This document shows, piece after piece, positions 52,829 to 63,158 of a stretch of DNA of 64,000 nucleotides. The position numbers were made by a program, and so were the translations under genes. The notes under the pieces were generated by a model that worked only from the letters and a program-made list of their open reading frames with translations, was not told the origin of the DNA and ran no database searches. Position 1 is the first letter of the stretch, and each line of letters opens with the position of its first letter. Source of the stretch: Enterobacter sp. BIGb0383 (GTDB taxonomy: Bacteria; Pseudomonadota; Gammaproteobacteria; Enterobacterales; Enterobacteriaceae); the NCBI RefSeq assembly GCF_003751845.1, contig NZ_RJKQ01000001.1, forward strand, positions 1,116,001 through 1,180,000, given 5' to 3'.

Positions 52829-54556
52829 CTATTCTATTTCTGGAGTGTAAACAATTTCACCTCCAACCATCGTTAACATTACCCTGGTATCTTTAATACT
52901 ATGTGGATCTACATCAAAAACGTTTTGGTCTAAAACGATCAAATCAGCAAACTTCCCTTTTTCCAGAGAACCAATGTATTGTTCTTTGTGAGTTACATAC
53001 GCGGCGTCAATTGTTGCGGCACGTAAGACTTCTTTCACCGTCAGATTGCGATCGGTTTCCAGACGTGGAGTGTATATTTCATTTCCCAAATGAGCCTGGC
53101 GCGTTACGCCAACCTGGAAATCGTACCATTCATTTAAGGGATCTATCGGCCAGTCGCTGCCAAAAGCGACGCGGATACCGCGATCGATAAATTTCCCTGC
53201 AGTTTCGAGATTCTGAAAACGGTGAGTCCCCAGTATATTCTGTTCCTCTTGCATCAGTTCAGGCGTCACGCCTGCCCACTGAAAGGCCAACAAAACCGTA
53301 GCGTTCAATGCTTTATAACGTGGGTATTGATCGCTGCCAACATATTCATTGTGCGCCAGCGTAGGGCGAATATCGCTGTCCGGACAGACGCTGCGCATCT
53401 CTTCTATCGCATTCAGTACCATCTCGATAGCCCCGTCGGTCATAGTATGCGTATGCGGGTGCAAATCGGCTTTGGCGCAGGAAATAAATAAGGCATTTAA
53501 AATATCGGGTTTAAAATAGAGATCGCCGTAACGCCCTGAAGGCTGCCAGTCGGGGATCTGTTCCGTTCCTTTATTTTCCAGATAAGATTCCCTCAGGCTG
53601 CCTGTCATCATGGGGGGTTGCAGCACGCCATCAATAAAGAATTTTACGTTACAAAGACCGACATCCGGGGTCGGTGACCAGCGGGTATTATACTTTTCAG
53701 CTAATTCGGCGATGCTGCCAATAACCGCATCGGCATCCGCCGGGGTAAGCGCATCCGTAGGGGTGACTTCTTTAGCCCCCATAAAGCGAATATGTAAGCG
53801 ATTCTGTTGTTTGAGCTCATTAAAATAATCCAGATGCTCGGTATAAACCCGGGCATCCATCACCGTTGTCACCCCCTGAGCGTTAAGGGCGCGCTGGATA
53901 ACATCGGCTAAATGGACAGATTGCTCCTGGTTAAGGGAGGTGATGCTGTCGTAGGCCCGCATTGCCGGTGCATCATCGATAATCCCGTTAAGCAGGCCAT
54001 CTTCGCTTCGATAATATTTACCGTCCGCAGGCTCCGGGCTGGTTTCATCGATTTCCAGCAGCGTCAGCGCCCGACTGTTCGCCACCAGGGTATGACAATC
54101 ATTTGAGAACAAAACCACCGGTCTGCGGGTGTTTAGCGAGTCCAAAGCTGCGCGGGTGATATCTGCCCCGGCAGGGATCATTCCGCAACGCAGCCATGCC
54201 CGGACCGTTAGCCAGTCGCCCTCGCCTTTGAGTGCATCCCGATCTAAATGGCTCTGTATTTTATTCAACGTCTCTTCTACCGTCAGGCTCTGATACTCCA
54301 GGCTAAAACTTAATAACTGTTTCCCTCCCCATATCGCATGCAGATGGCTGTCAATAATTCCCGGCATCAGCATTTTTTTTTGCAGATCAATACGCCGGGT
54401 ATCCTCACCGGAAAAACAGTTTATTTCTGAATTCGTGCCGACGGCGATAATAACACCGCCTTTAATTGCAATGGCTTCCGTTACGTTATCATCAGCATCA
54501 AATGTATGAATAGCGCCATTAAAAAAAAGGGTGTCGGCCATAACCGTGTTTTTCAT
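52829..54556 (-). CDS. Amidohydrolase-family metal-dependent hydrolase (YtcJ type)
   Basis: A 575-residue cytosolic enzyme of the urease-like amidohydrolase superfamily, YtcJ/COG1574 branch. The N-terminal beta-sandwich (residues 8-60) is followed by the metal-binding HxH of MPGIIDSHLHAIWGG; further His residues appear in LHPHTHTMTDGAIE and the late metal Asp in VAFGSDWPIDPLNEW. Substrates of this group are amides, formyl or carbamoyl compounds, mostly undetermined. It lies 16 bp downstream of the permease and precedes the activator; import followed by hydrolysis of one nitrogenous compound is the simplest reading. Confidence 0.92.
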   Translation of the reverse strand: MKNTVMADTLFFNGAIHTFDADDNVTEAIAIKGGVIIAVGTNSEINCFSGEDTRRIDLQKKMLMPGIIDSHLHAIWGGKQLLSFSLEYQSLTVEETLNKIQSHLDRDALKGEGDWLTVRAWLRCGMIPAGADITRAALDSLNTRRPVVLFSNDCHTLVANSRALTLLEIDETSPEPADGKYYRSEDGLLNGIIDDAPAMRAYDSITSLNQEQSVHLADVIQRALNAQGVTTVMDARVYTEHLDYFNELKQQNRLHIRFMGAKEVTPTDALTPADADAVIGSIAELAEKYNTRWSPTPDVGLCNVKFFIDGVLQPPMMTGSLRESYLENKGTEQIPDWQPSGRYGDLYFKPDILNALFISCAKADLHPHTHTMTDGAIEMVLNAIEEMRSVCPDSDIRPTLAHNEYVGSDQYPRYKALNATVLLAFQWAGVTPELMQEEQNILGTHRFQNLETAGKFIDRGIRVAFGSDWPIDPLNEWYDFQVGVTRQAHLGNEIYTPRLETDRNLTVKEVLRAATIDAAYVTHKEQYIGSLEKGKFADLIVLDQNVFDVDPHSIKDTRVMLTMVGGEIVYTPEIE

Positions 54557-54572
54557 ATTATAATCCTTAGAG

Positions 54573-56000
54573 TTAATTTATCGCTGCAATCTGTTCTTTC
54601 GTTTCCAGCTTATGCGCCGCGCTCTCCGCTTTGCGGATAATTAATTCACCGATAACTAAGACCAGAACGACGCCAGATAAAATCGGCGCACTGTATTCCC
54701 AGTTGATTTGTCCGTGTAAGATGTCCGGGAACACAAACAATACTGCCGCACAAAAGATAAAGAAGATGCAGGATAAAGAACAGGCCCATGCAGCAGCAAG
54801 CCCACCGGGAACCCGAAAAGGCCTGAGCGTGTCAGGGTCGGAAATTCTGAGTTTAATAAAAGAGGCGAAAAAGAGTAAAAAACTGATAACAATAACGGTG
54901 CTGGAAAATGCAAAGACAGACCAAAACATATTGGCATTATCCCCTGCGGCAAACCAGGCATACACCAGGGTCACCGCCGTAGCAACAGTGCCCAGGACCC
55001 GATTAGCCCAGTAAGGGGTATGATAACGGGGATGGATCTTGCCCAGAAAAGCGGGCATTTCCCCCTCTTTTGCCGCTTCAGAAACGGCCATACTCGGTGC
55101 CATTGCCCAGGTGGCCTGATTCCCAATAATGCTGAGCATAAAGAAAATACTGACGATCCATATCAGCGGGTTTCCCTTACCAAACATAGGGATCAAGGCA
55201 TCAACGATTCCCGAAACCAGATTTAATTCAGATAGCGGCAGGGCCAGTAAAATCCCCATTGAACCAAATATGTACAGAAATGAAATGGCCAGAGAAGAGA
55301 GTAAAATAGCCTTAGGAATATCCTTGACCGGATTCTTTAGTTGTTTACCCATACAGGCCACCAATTCCAGGCCAATAAGGTTATAGATAATCACACATAA
55401 AAACCCGATCCCTTTGGCATCCGCAGAGGGCATCATGGTGGCCATACTGAATTCATTGGCAATGCCGTGGGTAAAGAGTTTATAGAACCCGGCAATCCCC
55501 AGAATGAGGATCACGGAGATTTTAAATATCGCCCCCAGTATTGTTAACCAAATCCCGACATCAACTTTATAATTGATAAATGCGATCGTCAGCCAGCTCA
55601 TTACCAGAATGATGATGACCTGTCCATTCAGAGAGAGGTCCGGCATAAAGGTACTGGAAAAAATACCGGCAAAAAGCACATAGCCCGCCGGCATCCATAA
55701 CCCACCGGCCAGCCAGTACAAGTAAACGGCTCGTGTTGACATCCGTGCGCCAAAGGCTTTTCGGATCCAGACATAGATCCCACCCTCAGCCGGATACGTC
55801 GTCCCCAGTTCAGAAGTAATTAAGGCATAAGGTATCACGAAAAGAACAAAGGTTACCGCCCACCAGAATAGTCCTCCAGGGCCGATGGATGCGGACGCCG
55901 TTAATGTTTCCAGAACAATCACGGCGCACATTGTGAATAAGGAAATTTGCGTGACGCCCATCTTTCCTTTTTGGGGGACTAGCTCTTCTTTATTTTGCAT
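54573..56000 (-). CDS. APC-superfamily amino acid/amine permease
   Basis: A 475-residue, 12-TM inner-membrane transporter of the amino acid-polyamine-organocation superfamily, with family motifs in TM1 (TLTASASIGPGGLFWW) and TM3 (GTTYPAEGGIYVWIRKAFG). The ATG at 56000, preceded by GGAGAAG, is the better start; the ATG at 56012 overlaps that ribosome-binding site. First gene of the operon, 25 nt from a sigma-54 start site. The substrate is unknown and presumably matches the downstream amidohydrolase. Confidence 0.92.
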   Translation of the reverse strand: MQNKEELVPQKGKMGVTQISLFTMCAVIVLETLTASASIGPGGLFWWAVTFVLFVIPYALITSELGTTYPAEGGIYVWIRKAFGARMSTRAVYLYWLAGGLWMPAGYVLFAGIFSSTFMPDLSLNGQVIIILVMSWLTIAFINYKVDVGIWLTILGAIFKISVILILGIAGFYKLFTHGIANEFSMATMMPSADAKGIGFLCVIIYNLIGLELVACMGKQLKNPVKDIPKAILLSSLAISFLYIFGSMGILLALPLSELNLVSGIVDALIPMFGKGNPLIWIVSIFFMLSIIGNQATWAMAPSMAVSEAAKEGEMPAFLGKIHPRYHTPYWANRVLGTVATAVTLVYAWFAAGDNANMFWSVFAFSSTVIVISFLLFFASFIKLRISDPDTLRPFRVPGGLAAAWACSLSCIFFIFCAAVLFVFPDILHGQINWEYSAPILSGVVLVLVIGELIIRKAESAAHKLETKEQIAAIN

Positions 56001-56035
56001 ATTCTTCTCCATTTAAAAAATAACGGAAAAGAAAT

Positions 56036-56051
56036 TGCAAAGCCTGTGCCA
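56036..56051 (-). promoter_or_regulatory. Sigma-54 promoter of the permease-amidohydrolase-activator operon
   Basis: On the minus strand the sequence is TGGCACAGGCTTTGCA, with -24 GG and -12 GC 10 bp apart and complete TGGCAC and TTGCA halves, close to the full consensus. Confidence 0.92.
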
Positions 56052-56089
56052 TTTTTAAATACTAAAAAACACTCTTCTAACCTATTGAA

Positions 56090-56103
56090 AATGATAGATC
56101 ATT
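56090..56103. promoter_or_regulatory. Palindrome upstream of the sigma-54 promoter
   Basis: AATGAT-AG-ATCATT lies about 45 bp upstream of the -24 element; a possible activator or repressor site. Confidence 0.4.
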
Positions 56104-56137
56104 CGCAACAATGATGCTGATTCTCATTCAGAAAAAT

Positions 56138-56193
56138 GCTTAATTTTAATCACCGTGCTTAAAATTTTTATTTGCCGATGTTTAAAATTAAGC
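56138..56193. promoter_or_regulatory. Candidate enhancer: widely spaced perfect inverted repeat
   Basis: GCTTAATTTTAA (56138-56149) and its exact complement TTAAAATTAAGC (56182-56193) are 44 bp apart centre to centre, about four helical turns. They lie 90-145 bp upstream of the sigma-54 promoter, where an activator would bind. Confidence 0.5.
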
Positions 56194-56217
56194 GGGGGCA
56201 TTTAACAACCGGCAACG

Positions 56218-57273
56218 CTATGTGGTCGGCAGAACAATATTGCTCTCCGCCAGCGTTCCCATTTCGTTATAAATCGCGCAGGCGGCATCTACCAACTGCA
56301 TGGCCAGCGCCGCGCCGCTGCCCTCGCCCAGACGCATCTCCATATTGAGATACGGCTCCAGCCCCAGATGCGCCAGTGCGATACGCGCGCCTTTTTCGGC
56401 GGAGAGATGAGATGGGATCAGGTATGACTTAACGTCAGGTGCAATACGGCAGGCCGCCAGCGCCGAGGCGTATGAGAGGAAGCCGTCCAGCACCACCGGC
56501 AGGCCACAGCTGGCTGCACCGAGCATCACGCCGGTCATGCCCAGCAGGTCGAAGCCGCCCACTTTGGTCAGCACGTCCAGACCGTCCTGCGGATCGGGCT
56601 GATTAAGCGCGATAGCCTGACGTACCACCTCCGCCTTATGGCCCAGCTGCGAGGTCGGTAAATTGGCCCCGATACCGACGACATCCTGCGGCTCGCTTCC
56701 GGTCAGCACGCTGACCACCGCCGCCGCCGGGGTGGTATTCGCCATCCCCAGTTCGCCGACGCCAAACAGGGTCACGCCCTGCGCCGCCAGGTTGCGAGTG
56801 TAGCGCATCGTTTCCAGCAGCAGCGCCTGTGCCTGCGTCGCCGTCATTGCCGCCTCGCGGGCAATATTGCCGCTGCCGCGTGCGACTTTCATATTGATCA
56901 GGCCGTCCAGCGGTTCAGCGTTAATACCGGTATCGATAATATGCACCTTCGCACCCGCCTGACGGGCCAGCACGCAGACGCCGGTATTGCCGCGCACCAT
57001 ATTGCCGGCCTGAATCGCGGTTACCACCTGCGGGGAGATCGCCACCCCTTCATGCCAGACGCCGTGGTCGGCGCACATCACCAGAATCGCTTTTTCCTGG
57101 ACCTGAGGCGCACCTTTAAGGCCGGGCATTCCGGCCAGCTGTACCGCCAGCGCTTCCAGACGCCCAAGGCTACCGGGCGGTTTTAGCAGGCCGTCAATAT
57201 GCTGCTGTGCGCGGGCCATCGCAGCAATGTCCGGCTGCGGGATGGCCTGCAGCAAAGAGGTGAGTGTTTGCAT
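56218..57273 (-). CDS. cobT: Nicotinate-nucleotide:dimethylbenzimidazole phosphoribosyltransferase CobT
   Basis: A 351-residue cytosolic enzyme that makes alpha-ribazole phosphate for the lower ligand loop of cobalamin. Recognisable family sequences are [40 protein letters not shown], and [20 protein letters not shown]; the catalytic Glu is expected in the conserved C-terminal [11 protein letters not shown] stretch. Start follows AAGGAAC, 29 bp after cobS. It ends the cob operon in this window. Confidence 0.96.
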   Translation of the reverse strand: MQTLTSLLQAIPQPDIAAMARAQQHIDGLLKPPGSLGRLEALAVQLAGMPGLKGAPQVQEKAILVMCADHGVWHEGVAISPQVVTAIQAGNMVRGNTGVCVLARQAGAKVHIIDTGINAEPLDGLINMKVARGSGNIAREAAMTATQAQALLLETMRYTRNLAAQGVTLFGVGELGMANTTPAAAVVSVLTGSEPQDVVGIGANLPTSQLGHKAEVVRQAIALNQPDPQDGLDVLTKVGGFDLLGMTGVMLGAASCGLPVVLDGFLSYASALAACRIAPDVKSYLIPSHLSAEKGARIALAHLGLEPYLNMEMRLGEGSGAALAMQLVDAACAIYNEMGTLAESNIVLPTT

Positions 57274-57302
57274 ATGTGTATTCGTTCCTTGTCGTCGCTG
57301 GC

Positions 57303-58043
57303 TCAGAGTAGCGCCAGCAGAAAAATCACTTCGCCCAGCTCAATTGCCGCCCCGAGCGTATCTCCGGTCTGGCCGCCCAACGTGCGGCGCAGAAGCTTTC
57401 CGAGAATAACCATCCCGACCAGCGTGACCAGCAGCGCCCACAGGCCTGCTCCGCCGAACAGCACCACGGCTATCGCCAGCGTCAGACCCAGCGTAACTGC
57501 CGTCTGACCGCCGCTAACCTTACCGATAAACAGGTTTCCCAGCCCTTCTTCGCGGGCGTAGCGATGGTGATACATCAGCAGGACGGAACAGCCCCGGCCG
57601 GCAGCACAGGCCGCCGCCAGGGCCGCCAGCATCGGGGTATCACGCAGGGCCAGCTCGCTTATTACCAGCACCTTCGCCAGCAGCACAAACACCAGCCCCA
57701 GACCGCCGTGGGTGCCGAGTCGGCTGTCGCGCATGATCTCCAGCATCCGCTCCCGGCTGCGGGCGGAAAAGACGCCGTCACAGGTATCCGCCAGCCCGTC
57801 GAGGTGAAAACCGCCGGTGAGCAACGCCAGTGCCAGCACCGTTAACAGCGACGCCAGCGGCAGCCCGCACCAGCCTTCAGCAATAATAAACACCAGCCCG
57901 CTCAATGCCCCGAGCAGCAGGCCAACAAAGGGAAAGGTAATAATCCCGCGCACGTATTGATCGACTTCCAGCCCCTGAGACCAACGGTGCGGCACCGGCA
58001 GGCGGCTCATAAAGGAGAGGGTTGCCCAGAACAGCTTTATCAT
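57303..58043 (-). CDS. cobS: Cobalamin-5-phosphate synthase CobS
   Basis: A 246-residue polytopic inner-membrane enzyme that joins GDP-cobinamide to alpha-ribazole (phosphate). It contains a [20 protein letters not shown] stretch near the N-terminus and the acidic motif [20 protein letters not shown] that binds Mg2+. Its start overlaps the cobU stop by 4 nt (ATGA), implying coupling. Confidence 0.95.
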   Translation of the reverse strand: MIKLFWATLSFMSRLPVPHRWSQGLEVDQYVRGIITFPFVGLLLGALSGLVFIIAEGWCGLPLASLLTVLALALLTGGFHLDGLADTCDGVFSARSRERMLEIMRDSRLGTHGGLGLVFVLLAKVLVISELALRDTPMLAALAAACAAGRGCSVLLMYHHRYAREEGLGNLFIGKVSGGQTAVTLGLTLAIAVVLFGGAGLWALLVTLVGMVILGKLLRRTLGGQTGDTLGAAIELGEVIFLLALL

Positions 58044-58582
58044 TTTATTTTGACTCCGATTCCGGAGACCACCAGCCAGACGTCATCTGCCGCATGGGCC
58101 AGACGCTGATTGACGCGCCCGGCGATATCGCGAAAATGCCGCGCCAGCCGGTTCTCCGGGACAATCCCCATGCCCACCTCGTTGGTGACCAGCACCACCT
58201 GCGCCGGGCAGGCCCGGCAGGCCGCAATCAGCTGGTCAATTTCAGCGTCAACCTGCTGCTCAAGCGCGGCGTAGTCCCAGCTCTGTGGATCGTCCTCACC
58301 GCCGTAGGCGAACAGCAGATTGGTCACCAGAGTGGTGATGCACTCCAGCAGCACGGCATCATCAGCCGACATCTCAGGGCTGATAACCTGCTCCAGCCCC
58401 TGCCAGCGCTCGATAGTCTGCCAGTGCGCCGGACGCCCTTCCTGATGATGGCGGATACGGTCGGCCATCTCTTCGTCAAAGACCTGCGAAGTGGCGATAT
58501 AGCGCACGGACGACGCGTGAGTCAGCAGGGATTCCGCATGGCGGCTCTTGCCGCTGCGGGCGCCGCCGGTGACCAGAATCAT
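58040..58582 (-). CDS. cobU: Adenosylcobinamide kinase / guanylyltransferase CobU
   Basis: A 180-residue cytosolic bifunctional enzyme that phosphorylates and guanylylates adenosylcobinamide. The P-loop [12 protein letters not shown] is at the N-terminus, and [18 protein letters not shown] is typical of the family. The start (CAGGAG upstream) overlaps the cbiP stop (ATGA) and the gene overlaps cobS at its other end. Confidence 0.96.
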   Translation of the reverse strand: MILVTGGARSGKSRHAESLLTHASSVRYIATSQVFDEEMADRIRHHQEGRPAHWQTIERWQGLEQVISPEMSADDAVLLECITTLVTNLLFAYGGEDDPQSWDYAALEQQVDAEIDQLIAACRACPAQVVLVTNEVGMGIVPENRLARHFRDIAGRVNQRLAHAADDVWLVVSGIGVKIK

Positions 58583-60102
58583 GCCGTTAACTCCTGATGC
58601 TCACGCATAATCTGATAGATCCTTTCAATATCAATATGTTTACGCATTCCGTCCGCCAGGATATCAAACTGGCGGGATTTGTACCCGGCATAGTCGAGCG
58701 CCACGTCGAGCGGGGCCAGGCCTTTACGCTGGCGCAGGCCGTTAATCAAAGCCCGGGTAAAAGTGTCGCTGTCGAACAGACCGTGCAGGTAGGTGCCAAA
58801 CACCTGACCGTCCGGGCTGACCGCCCCATCGGCAACCGACTGGCCCTCTTTTTCAAGGTTCAGGGCCGGAGCCGACTCCGCTGCCAGTTGGGTTTCCCCC
58901 ATATGAATTTCATAGCCGCTCACCGGCAGCCCGGAAAGCGGTGCCAGCCAGCCCGGTAACGCAGGCTGCAGCCGCCCCTTCACCTGCGTGGTGGTTTTCT
59001 GGCGGGCAAACCGGGTAGTTGTCTCCAGCAGCCCCAGACCGGGCTGTCTGCCGAGAGCGGATTCTACGTCGTCGATAATGCTTTCACCCAGCATCTGGTA
59101 GCCACCGCAAATCCCCATCACCGGCGTACCCTTGCGGTGCGCGGATAAGAGAGCGTGGGCCAGACCGCTCTGACGCAGCCAGTTCAGATCGCCCAACGTA
59201 TTTTTACTGCCCGGCAGGATCAGCAGGTCGGATCCGGCCAGCTCATTCGGATGGCAGACATAGCGTACCCGCACATCAGGCTGGGCCGACAGCGCGTTAA
59301 AGTCGGTAAAGTTGGCGATATGCGGAAGCTGAATCACCGCAATATTAATGGGTCGGTCTCCGGGCGCGGTCTGACGCGTGCGCTGCAGGGCCACGCCGTC
59401 TTCTTCTTCCAGGTCGACCTCCAGCCAGGGCATGACGCCCAGTACCGGTACGCCGGTCAGGGCTTCAATCTGGTCCAGCCCGGACTGCAAGAGTCTGACA
59501 TCGCCGCGAAATTTATTAATGATCACCCCTTTTACCCGCCAGCGCTCGTGGGGCTGAAGCAGGGCCAGGGTGCCGTAAATCGCCGCAAAGACGCCGCCGC
59601 GATCGATATCGGCGACGAGGATCACCGGACACTGCGCCATTTCGGCCATGCCCATATTGACGATATCCCGGTCGCGCAGGTTAATCTCCGCCGGGCTCCC
59701 CGCCCCTTCCAGCACCAGCACCTCAAATTCGTCGGCCAGTTCGCGCCACACGCCGAGGATATGCTCCCGCAGGCGCGGTTTATAGTCGTGGTAGCTGACG
59801 GCATCCATATCGCTGGCAACGCGGCCCATCAGCACCACCTGAGCGTTGCGGTCGCTGGTCGGCTTCAGCAGGATCGGGTTCATCCGCACGTCAGGCGAAA
59901 TACCGGCGGCCTCGGCCTGGAAAATCTGCGCACGGCCCATCTCTTTACCATCCGGCGTGATCCCGGAGTTAAGGGCCATGTTCTGGGATTTAAAGGGGGC
60001 GGTTTTATGCCCGTCCTGATAAAAAATGCGGCATAGCCCGGCGACCAGCACGCTTTTCCCCACGTCCGACGCCGTGCCCTGGATCATAATTGCCTGTGTC
60101 AT
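58579..60102 (-). CDS. cbiP: Adenosylcobyric acid synthase CbiP
   Basis: The ATG at 60102 (GGAAG upstream) gives 507 residues, the usual CbiP length; a frame starting at 60126 adds eight unlikely residues. The N-terminal dethiobiotin-synthase-like ATPase has the P-loop GTASDVGKS; the C-terminal class I glutamine amidotransferase has the catalytic Cys in [10 protein letters not shown] and the His in YLHGLFD. It amidates four peripheral carboxylates of adenosylcobyrinic acid a,c-diamide. Confidence 0.95.
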   Translation of the reverse strand: MTQAIMIQGTASDVGKSVLVAGLCRIFYQDGHKTAPFKSQNMALNSGITPDGKEMGRAQIFQAEAAGISPDVRMNPILLKPTSDRNAQVVLMGRVASDMDAVSYHDYKPRLREHILGVWRELADEFEVLVLEGAGSPAEINLRDRDIVNMGMAEMAQCPVILVADIDRGGVFAAIYGTLALLQPHERWRVKGVIINKFRGDVRLLQSGLDQIEALTGVPVLGVMPWLEVDLEEEDGVALQRTRQTAPGDRPINIAVIQLPHIANFTDFNALSAQPDVRVRYVCHPNELAGSDLLILPGSKNTLGDLNWLRQSGLAHALLSAHRKGTPVMGICGGYQMLGESIIDDVESALGRQPGLGLLETTTRFARQKTTTQVKGRLQPALPGWLAPLSGLPVSGYEIHMGETQLAAESAPALNLEKEGQSVADGAVSPDGQVFGTYLHGLFDSDTFTRALINGLRQRKGLAPLDVALDYAGYKSRQFDILADGMRKHIDIERIYQIMREHQELTA

Positions 60103-60135
60103 CGTACTTCCTTTATCCGGGCACAAAGCCGGGCC

Positions 60136-60849
60136 TCATTTTTGCGGATCCCAGAGTTTGTTAACCACGATAGTCGAAAAATAGGAGAGCGGACGATCCT
60201 CGTCGATCTCCCGCAGCTCTCGCCAGCACTGCTCTCCGGCCTGGGTTGCTGAAGACATCATCAGGGCATGGTCCAGCGCGCCTGCTTCATCGAGCAGGGC
60301 TTTAATGCGTGGGAAGCGCCCGGACACCTTCATCAGCACCAGACAGTCGTGCTGCGCCAGCGCCTGGCGGATCTCTGACTCCTCTGCCGTGCAGGAAACC
60401 ACGGCCAGCGACTGCTGCTCCATCGCCAGTGGGATGACGGCGCGGGCGGCAATCGCCGCAAAAGAGGTGATGCCGGGGATAATTTCCAGCCAGTCGGGAC
60501 GGCCAATACGCTGGAGCAGAAACACCCAGGTACTGAACAGCATCGCGTCGCCGAGTGTGATAAATCCGACCTGCTTACCCGCTTCCACTTCGGCCACCAG
60601 CGCACTCGAGACCTCATCCCAGACCGCGATTTTTTCTCCGTCGTCGGCGCTCATGGGAAAGTGGCAACAGCGCACCTCGGTGTGCTCGCCGATATACTCC
60701 CGCACAATCGACAGGGCCAGGCTGTCGGCCCCTTTTCGACCGGCCGGGGCATAGACAATATCCAGCGTTTGCAGGATGCGGGCTGCCCGAACGGTAATTA
60801 AGTCGCTGGCACCCGGTCCGGTGCCAATGGCATACAGTTTTCCGCTCAT
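60136..60849 (-). CDS. cbiL: Cobalt-precorrin-2 C20-methyltransferase CbiL
   Basis: A 237-residue SAM-dependent tetrapyrrole methylase that adds the C20 methyl group early in the anaerobic corrin pathway. It has the family motif YAIGTGPGASDLITVRAARI at the N-terminus and GFITLGDAMLFSTW in the middle. The start overlaps the cbiK stop by 4 nt. Confidence 0.94.
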   Translation of the reverse strand: MSGKLYAIGTGPGASDLITVRAARILQTLDIVYAPAGRKGADSLALSIVREYIGEHTEVRCCHFPMSADDGEKIAVWDEVSSALVAEVEAGKQVGFITLGDAMLFSTWVFLLQRIGRPDWLEIIPGITSFAAIAARAVIPLAMEQQSLAVVSCTAEESEIRQALAQHDCLVLMKVSGRFPRIKALLDEAGALDHALMMSSATQAGEQCWRELREIDEDRPLSYFSTIVVNKLWDPQK

Positions 60850-61643
60850 GCGGCCACCTCCTGATTTTCGCGAAGAACCTGCTGCAGGTGAGCAACAAAC
60901 ATGGCGCGGATCGCCGGGTTTTCCCCCAGCCCCTGTAGCAACGCCTGCGCCGGGATCCCTGCCGCCGTAAACTGTGTTTTCCAGGAGTCATCCTCATCGG
61001 ACGCCATATCGTTGATGGCGTGATCGCCCGCGACCAGCATCAGCGGCATCAGATGCACGCGAGTCACTCCCTCTTGCCGCAGGCTGGCAATCAGCACCTC
61101 CACTTCCGGGTAGCTCTCGACCGCGCCTACCCGTGCCGGAAATTGCTGAACGGCCATCATATGGTCGAGGCAGGCATAGGCAGAAAAGGCGTGATGGCTG
61201 GCGCCGTGGCCCATAAACACCACTTTTTCGCCGGGCTGAAGCCGGGGCATCTGCTGACTCAGGGCGCTCATCAGCTGCTGGTAGTCGTCGAAGCCGCTCA
61301 GCAGCGGCGCACCGATAGTGAGTCGCGTAAACAGCGGCCGCAGAGCCTGCACATCACGAACAATCTTTTCATACTCGTCGCCGTTGATAATGTGCAGGGA
61401 CTGGATAGCCACATCCTGATACCCCTGCTCTGCCAGCCGCCGGAGCGCCTGAGAAGGGGTGTCGATATGGATATCATCACGCTGCTGCAGTTTACGGATA
61501 ATCATCCCGGAGGTGAAGGCGCGAAACAGGGTGCGATCGGGGCAGCTTGCCGCCAGATCCCGCTCGCAGGCAACAATATTTTTCTCACAGGTATCGTGGT
61601 AGCTGGTGCCAAAGCTAATAACCAACAGGGCTTTTTTCATCAT
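60846..61643 (-). CDS. cbiK: Sirohydrochlorin cobaltochelatase CbiK
   Basis: A 265-residue chelatase that inserts Co2+ into sirohydrochlorin, nearly the same as the Salmonella enzyme. The metal-binding His residues sit in FMGHGASHHAFSAYACLDHM and in VHLMPLMLVAGDHAINDM. Two tandem ATGs (61643, 61640) follow GAGGAAC. Use of CbiK and CbiG indicates the anaerobic, early-cobalt route. Confidence 0.95.
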   Translation of the reverse strand: MMKKALLVISFGTSYHDTCEKNIVACERDLAASCPDRTLFRAFTSGMIIRKLQQRDDIHIDTPSQALRRLAEQGYQDVAIQSLHIINGDEYEKIVRDVQALRPLFTRLTIGAPLLSGFDDYQQLMSALSQQMPRLQPGEKVVFMGHGASHHAFSAYACLDHMMAVQQFPARVGAVESYPEVEVLIASLRQEGVTRVHLMPLMLVAGDHAINDMASDEDDSWKTQFTAAGIPAQALLQGLGENPAIRAMFVAHLQQVLRENQEVAA

Positions 61644-61650
61644 AGGTTCC

Positions 61651-62436
61651 TCAGGCTGCAGCCAGCCAGCGCGCCAGGCGCAGGGAGAAGGCCACCGGGC
61701 TGTCCAGGAGTTCGTCCCCCGCCACCTGCGGCTGTGGACGGGTAATCACAATGCAGGGAATACCGGCTTCCAGACAGGGACCGACTTTTTCCTGATAGCC
61801 CCCTTCGGCACCGGACGCCTTGGTGATCACCACCTCGGCCCGGCACTGGCGATAAAAGGCGGTATTAAACTCGGCGCTAAACGGGCCGCAAAGGGCAAAA
61901 ATTTCACCGACGCCGAACCCCAGCTCTGCGCACTGCGTCATCACCTCAGCCACCGGCAGCACCCGCGCCAGCAGGGTTTTCCCCGGCAATCCGGCACGCC
62001 AGCGCGCCAGATCTTTACTGCCGGTGGTCAGCAAGATTCGCTCGCCCATTTCGGCCGCCAGCGTGCAGGCCTCTTCGAGGCTTACGACCTTGTGCAGCAA
62101 AGGGTGGGACAAATTCACCAGCTGTTCCGGGCGCTGATAACGGCTCAGCAGCACGCCGGTCTGCTGACAGGCGCTGACCAGATTGTGGCTGACCACTTCG
62201 GCGTAGGGATGCGAGGCGTCAATCACCCAGCGGGTCTGCTGCGCCTGCAGCCAGTTCACCATCTCGTCATAGTCCATACGTCCGCAGCGTACCGCCCCAC
62301 GAATATCTCCCGCCAGCTGTTCGCCCGCCGCAGTTGCCACCGACAGGGTATAGTTCACCCCGGCCGCATCCAGCTGGCGGCAGAGCGCCCGCGCATCGCT
62401 GGTTCCGCCAACGACCAGCACCTCGCCCGCCCTCAC
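61651..62436 (-). CDS. cbiJ: Cobalt-precorrin-6A reductase CbiJ
   Basis: A 261-residue NADPH-dependent reductase. The frame begins with GTG (GTGA overlap with the cbiH stop). Typical stretches are VLVVGGTSDARALCRQLDAA, VIDASHPYAEVVSHNLVSAC and VITKASGAEGGYQEKVGPCL. It reduces the corrin ring precursor in the anaerobic route. Confidence 0.93.
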   Translation of the reverse strand: MRAGEVLVVGGTSDARALCRQLDAAGVNYTLSVATAAGEQLAGDIRGAVRCGRMDYDEMVNWLQAQQTRWVIDASHPYAEVVSHNLVSACQQTGVLLSRYQRPEQLVNLSHPLLHKVVSLEEACTLAAEMGERILLTTGSKDLARWRAGLPGKTLLARVLPVAEVMTQCAELGFGVGEIFALCGPFSAEFNTAFYRQCRAEVVITKASGAEGGYQEKVGPCLEAGIPCIVITRPQPQVAGDELLDSPVAFSLRLARWLAAA

Positions 62437-63158
62437 AGGGTATAGCCCCGGGGCGTGATCATCAGTCCATTTTCGACATAGGTCGCACGGTTGCCGACAA
62501 TTACCAGGCTGGTCATATCCACCGGTTCAAAATCCATTTCGCCGAGCGTGGTCAACCATTTTTCCTCTTTTTTACGCCCGGCCGCTTTCACCACCCCAAC
62601 CGGCGTCTGCGCGCTTTTGCTTTCCGCGAGCAGGGCAAAGGCCCGGGCCAGATGCGCTTCGCGGCCCCGGCTGCGCGGGTTATAGAAGCAGATCACGAAG
62701 TCGGCTTCTCCGGCGGCGAGAATACGTTTCTCAATCACCGACCAGGGGGTCATCAGATCGCTGAGGCTGATATGACAGAAGTCATGCATCAGCGGCGCAC
62801 CGAGCAGAGCCGCAGCCGCAATGCTGGCGGTCATCCCCGGCACCAGGCGTACCTCGACATCCAGCTTCTGCTTGCCGACCAGCTCCAGCACCAGTCCGGC
62901 CATACCGTAGATCCCGGCGTCGCCGCTGCTGATCAGGGCCACGTTATGCCCCGCCTGCGCCAGTTCAATGGCCGCCTGACAGCGCTCAATCTCTTTGCAC
63001 ATCCCGGTTTTAATGACCTGCTTATCGCCGGTAAAAGCCTTCACGAGGTGGGTGTAGGTTTTGTAGCCCACCACGATATCCGCGGCCTGCAGCGCCTCGA
63101 CGGCCTCAATGGTCATCATCGCCTGCGAACCAGGGCCAATGCCGATTACTGTTAACAT
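62433..63158 (-). CDS. cbiH: Cobalt-factor III C17-methyltransferase CbiH
   Basis: A 241-residue SAM-dependent methylase that methylates C17 and drives ring contraction with lactone formation. Family motifs are LTVIGIGPGSQAMMTIEAVE and ALISSGDAGIYGMAGLVLEL, followed by LVPGMTASIAAAALLGAPLM. Its start overlaps the cbiG stop in a TGATG junction. Confidence 0.95.
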   Translation of the reverse strand: MLTVIGIGPGSQAMMTIEAVEALQAADIVVGYKTYTHLVKAFTGDKQVIKTGMCKEIERCQAAIELAQAGHNVALISSGDAGIYGMAGLVLELVGKQKLDVEVRLVPGMTASIAAAALLGAPLMHDFCHISLSDLMTPWSVIEKRILAAGEADFVICFYNPRSRGREAHLARAFALLAESKSAQTPVGVVKAAGRKKEEKWLTTLGEMDFEPVDMTSLVIVGNRATYVENGLMITPRGYTL

